Shown here in pieces: positions 62,861 to 64,000 of a stretch of 64,000 nt of DNA (its first letter is position 1; each line of letters starts with the position of its first letter). The position numbers and the translations under genes were made by a program. The stretch spans positions 23,553 through 87,552 of the forward strand of contig NZ_JAOAOQ010000025.1 of assembly GCF_030398385.1 (NCBI RefSeq). Direction: 5' to 3'. This DNA is from Aquibium sp. ELW1220 (lineage in GTDB: Bacteria; Pseudomonadota; Alphaproteobacteria; Rhizobiales; Rhizobiaceae). Below the pieces are notes generated by a model, which was not told where the DNA came from, ran no database searches, and was given only the letters and a program-made list of their open reading frames with translations.

Positions 62861-63862
62861 TCAGCCCAGTCCTGCCACCGTCGCGGCAACGATCGCCGCG
62901 TCTTCCGCCAGATGCCGCCGCAGGCGGTCGAGGTCGTCCTGGTCGAGCCTGATCCCCGCGGCGAGCTTCGCCATGATCTCGACGTCGTAGAAGCGCACGG
63001 CGTTGGCCAATACCAGCAGTTCGTCCATGAGATCCGGCGTGCCCATGGGCGAGGTCACGTCGCAGATGTTGTCGGAGCCCAGCCGCACCTGCACGCCGCC
63101 GGCCAGCAGTTCGAGAACGCGGGCGATGGAGTTGAAGGTGGGCGACATCAGCGGCCGGTACTGGCGCATGCTGATCGCAGCGCCCGGGCAGCAGATGACG
63201 CCGATGTTGAGTTCGGCCAGATCGGCCACGAGGCGCTCGAAGCGTGCTTCCGGGTAGGTCGAGGGCGAGATCAGGTGAATGAGCCAGATCAGCGGTTCGG
63301 CGTCGCGCGGCACACCGGCACCGAGTTCGCGCGCGATGGCAATGACGGCTTCCGATGCCGCCTCGTAGCGGTGATTGGCCTGGTCGACATGGATGTGGAT
63401 CTGCTTGCCGGTCTCCATGGCGAGTGCGATCGCACGGCGGCAGGATTCGTCGAAGCCGATATGGTCGGGATACATCGCCCGGTCGTCGCGCTCGGGAAGG
63501 AGACCGATGAAGTCGGCCTTCGCTACACCCTCGAGCAGGAGGTCCCAGCGGCGCGGCTGGTCGTCGCGGAAGCCCAGCGGATTGTAGGCGCCGATCCGGA
63601 AATCGAGGGCTTCGCGGCGCTCGTGCTGCAGTTCCAGAAAGACGTCGAGGGCGCGCAGGTCGATGCCGTCGTCGGTGACGTCGACCAGCGTGTCGGCCCG
63701 GCGCGTGCCGGCGTCGATGAATTTAGCGAGATAGCCGTCGGCGCGCGCCTTGAGTTCGCTCCGCTCGTAGCAGCGGCTCGCGTGGATGCGGGGAATGAGT
63801 GCATGCTTGCCGGACAAGGGCAGGATGGCGCCGTCGCGCTTCGTCTCGGCCAGCAGCTTCAC
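62861..63862 (-). CDS. Amidohydrolase-superfamily protein, 5' end probably frameshifted
   Basis: A 333-aa reading from GTG 63862. IHIHVDQANHRYEAA and WLIHLISPSTYP give likely metal-binding His, and LGSDNICDVTSP the distal Asp, as in cytosine-deaminase-like amidohydrolases. Upstream of the GTG the frame still looks coding (PLRPEICPGYAGTYHET) to a stop at 63956-63958, but has no start codon. An ATG at 63942 with AAAGG is one base out of frame. One missing base in the G5/T4 tract (63910-63918) would join them. It may be a pseudogene, a sequence error, or use an odd start. Confidence 0.7.
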   Translation of the reverse strand: MKLLAETKRDGAILPLSGKHALIPRIHASRCYERSELKARADGYLAKFIDAGTRRADTLVDVTDDGIDLRALDVFLELQHERREALDFRIGAYNPLGFRDDQPRRWDLLLEGVAKADFIGLLPERDDRAMYPDHIGFDESCRRAIALAMETGKQIHIHVDQANHRYEAASEAVIAIARELGAGVPRDAEPLIWLIHLISPSTYPEARFERLVADLAELNIGVICCPGAAISMRQYRPLMSPTFNSIARVLELLAGGVQVRLGSDNICDVTSPMGTPDLMDELLVLANAVRFYDVEIMAKLAAGIRLDQDDLDRLRRHLAEDAAIVAATVAGLG

Positions 63863-64000
63863 CGTCTCGTGGTAGGTGCCGGCGTAACCGGGGCAGATTT
63901 CCGGGCGGAGGGGGTTTTCAGCCGATCCCGGTCGTGATTCATCCTTTGCGTGACGCTACCACCGATTGATTCTCTTGAAGGCCTGTCGCTCGCGGAACTC

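Overview
The window is high-GC chromosomal DNA that looks like an alphaproteobacterium of the Rhizobiales (Hyphomicrobiales), probably the Phyllobacteriaceae/Mesorhizobium neighbourhood. The pointers are a C4-type 5-aminolevulinate synthase (hemA), the five-step Hut route with HutF, a TTAA-N7-TTAA CtrA-type box in front of minCDE, a Zur with the HHHH/CxxC zinc motifs, long intergenic palindromes of the rhizobial kind, and RgpF, ELM1-like and LpsB-like envelope glycosyltransferases. Species cannot be named from the sequence alone.

Layout. 0-4.7 kb: divergent histidine-utilisation genes (hutH and hutI left, hutF and hutC right) around a HutC-type operator; a 31-bp-arm palindrome sits across the start of hutF. 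5-6.2 kb: hemA. 6.3-18.9 kb: an unusual island of secreted proteins. It holds a trypsin-like zymogen, a V8-like endopeptidase, a MORN-repeat protein and a five-gene minus-strand run (caspase-like peptidase, small Cys-rich exported protein, one-TM protein, WD40-caspase fusion, Memo-CapA fusion). Four of those five are translationally coupled or abutting, and the first gap carries a 45-bp x4 tandem hairpin repeat. 19-23 kb: soluble MCP-like signalling protein, zur, minCDE. 23.2-25.3 kb: a TetR/SRPBCC/VOC operon. 25.3-26.5 kb: a mobile mystery protein A/B (Xre-Fic) pair with operator repeats. 26.6-33 kb: polA, a structured intergenic segment that may encode a small RNA, a lipid kinase, an M20 peptidase and a one-domain RNase D.

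33.3-43.9 kb is a surface-polysaccharide region: rmlC, rmlD, UDP-xylose synthase, glycosyltransferases, an ABC exporter, an RgpF-like protein and a sulfotransferase. A tRNA-Gly(GCC) follows at 44.1 kb. 44.5-56 kb is a catabolic block: an aldehyde dehydrogenase (ALDH) lies on each side of a branched-chain-amino-acid-type (HAAT) ABC transporter, a third ALDH follows, and a divergent AraC-family activator has a 21-bp-phased direct repeat in front of it. LivF in this block carries a ~345-residue repetitive C-terminal extension. 56.4-62.8 kb returns to envelope sugars: a GT4 glycosyltransferase, an ELM1-like protein, a GT8-like glycosyltransferase, three more sulfotransferase-family genes and a polysaccharide pyruvyltransferase. 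The right end holds an amidohydrolase that appears frameshifted near its start.

The two polysaccharide blocks probably act together on a rhamnose/xylose-containing, sulfated and pyruvylated surface glycan (inference). The ALDH/ABC block probably imports and oxidises an aldehyde-yielding, perhaps aromatic, compound (inference). The most likely undescribed system is the secreted caspase/serine-protease island.
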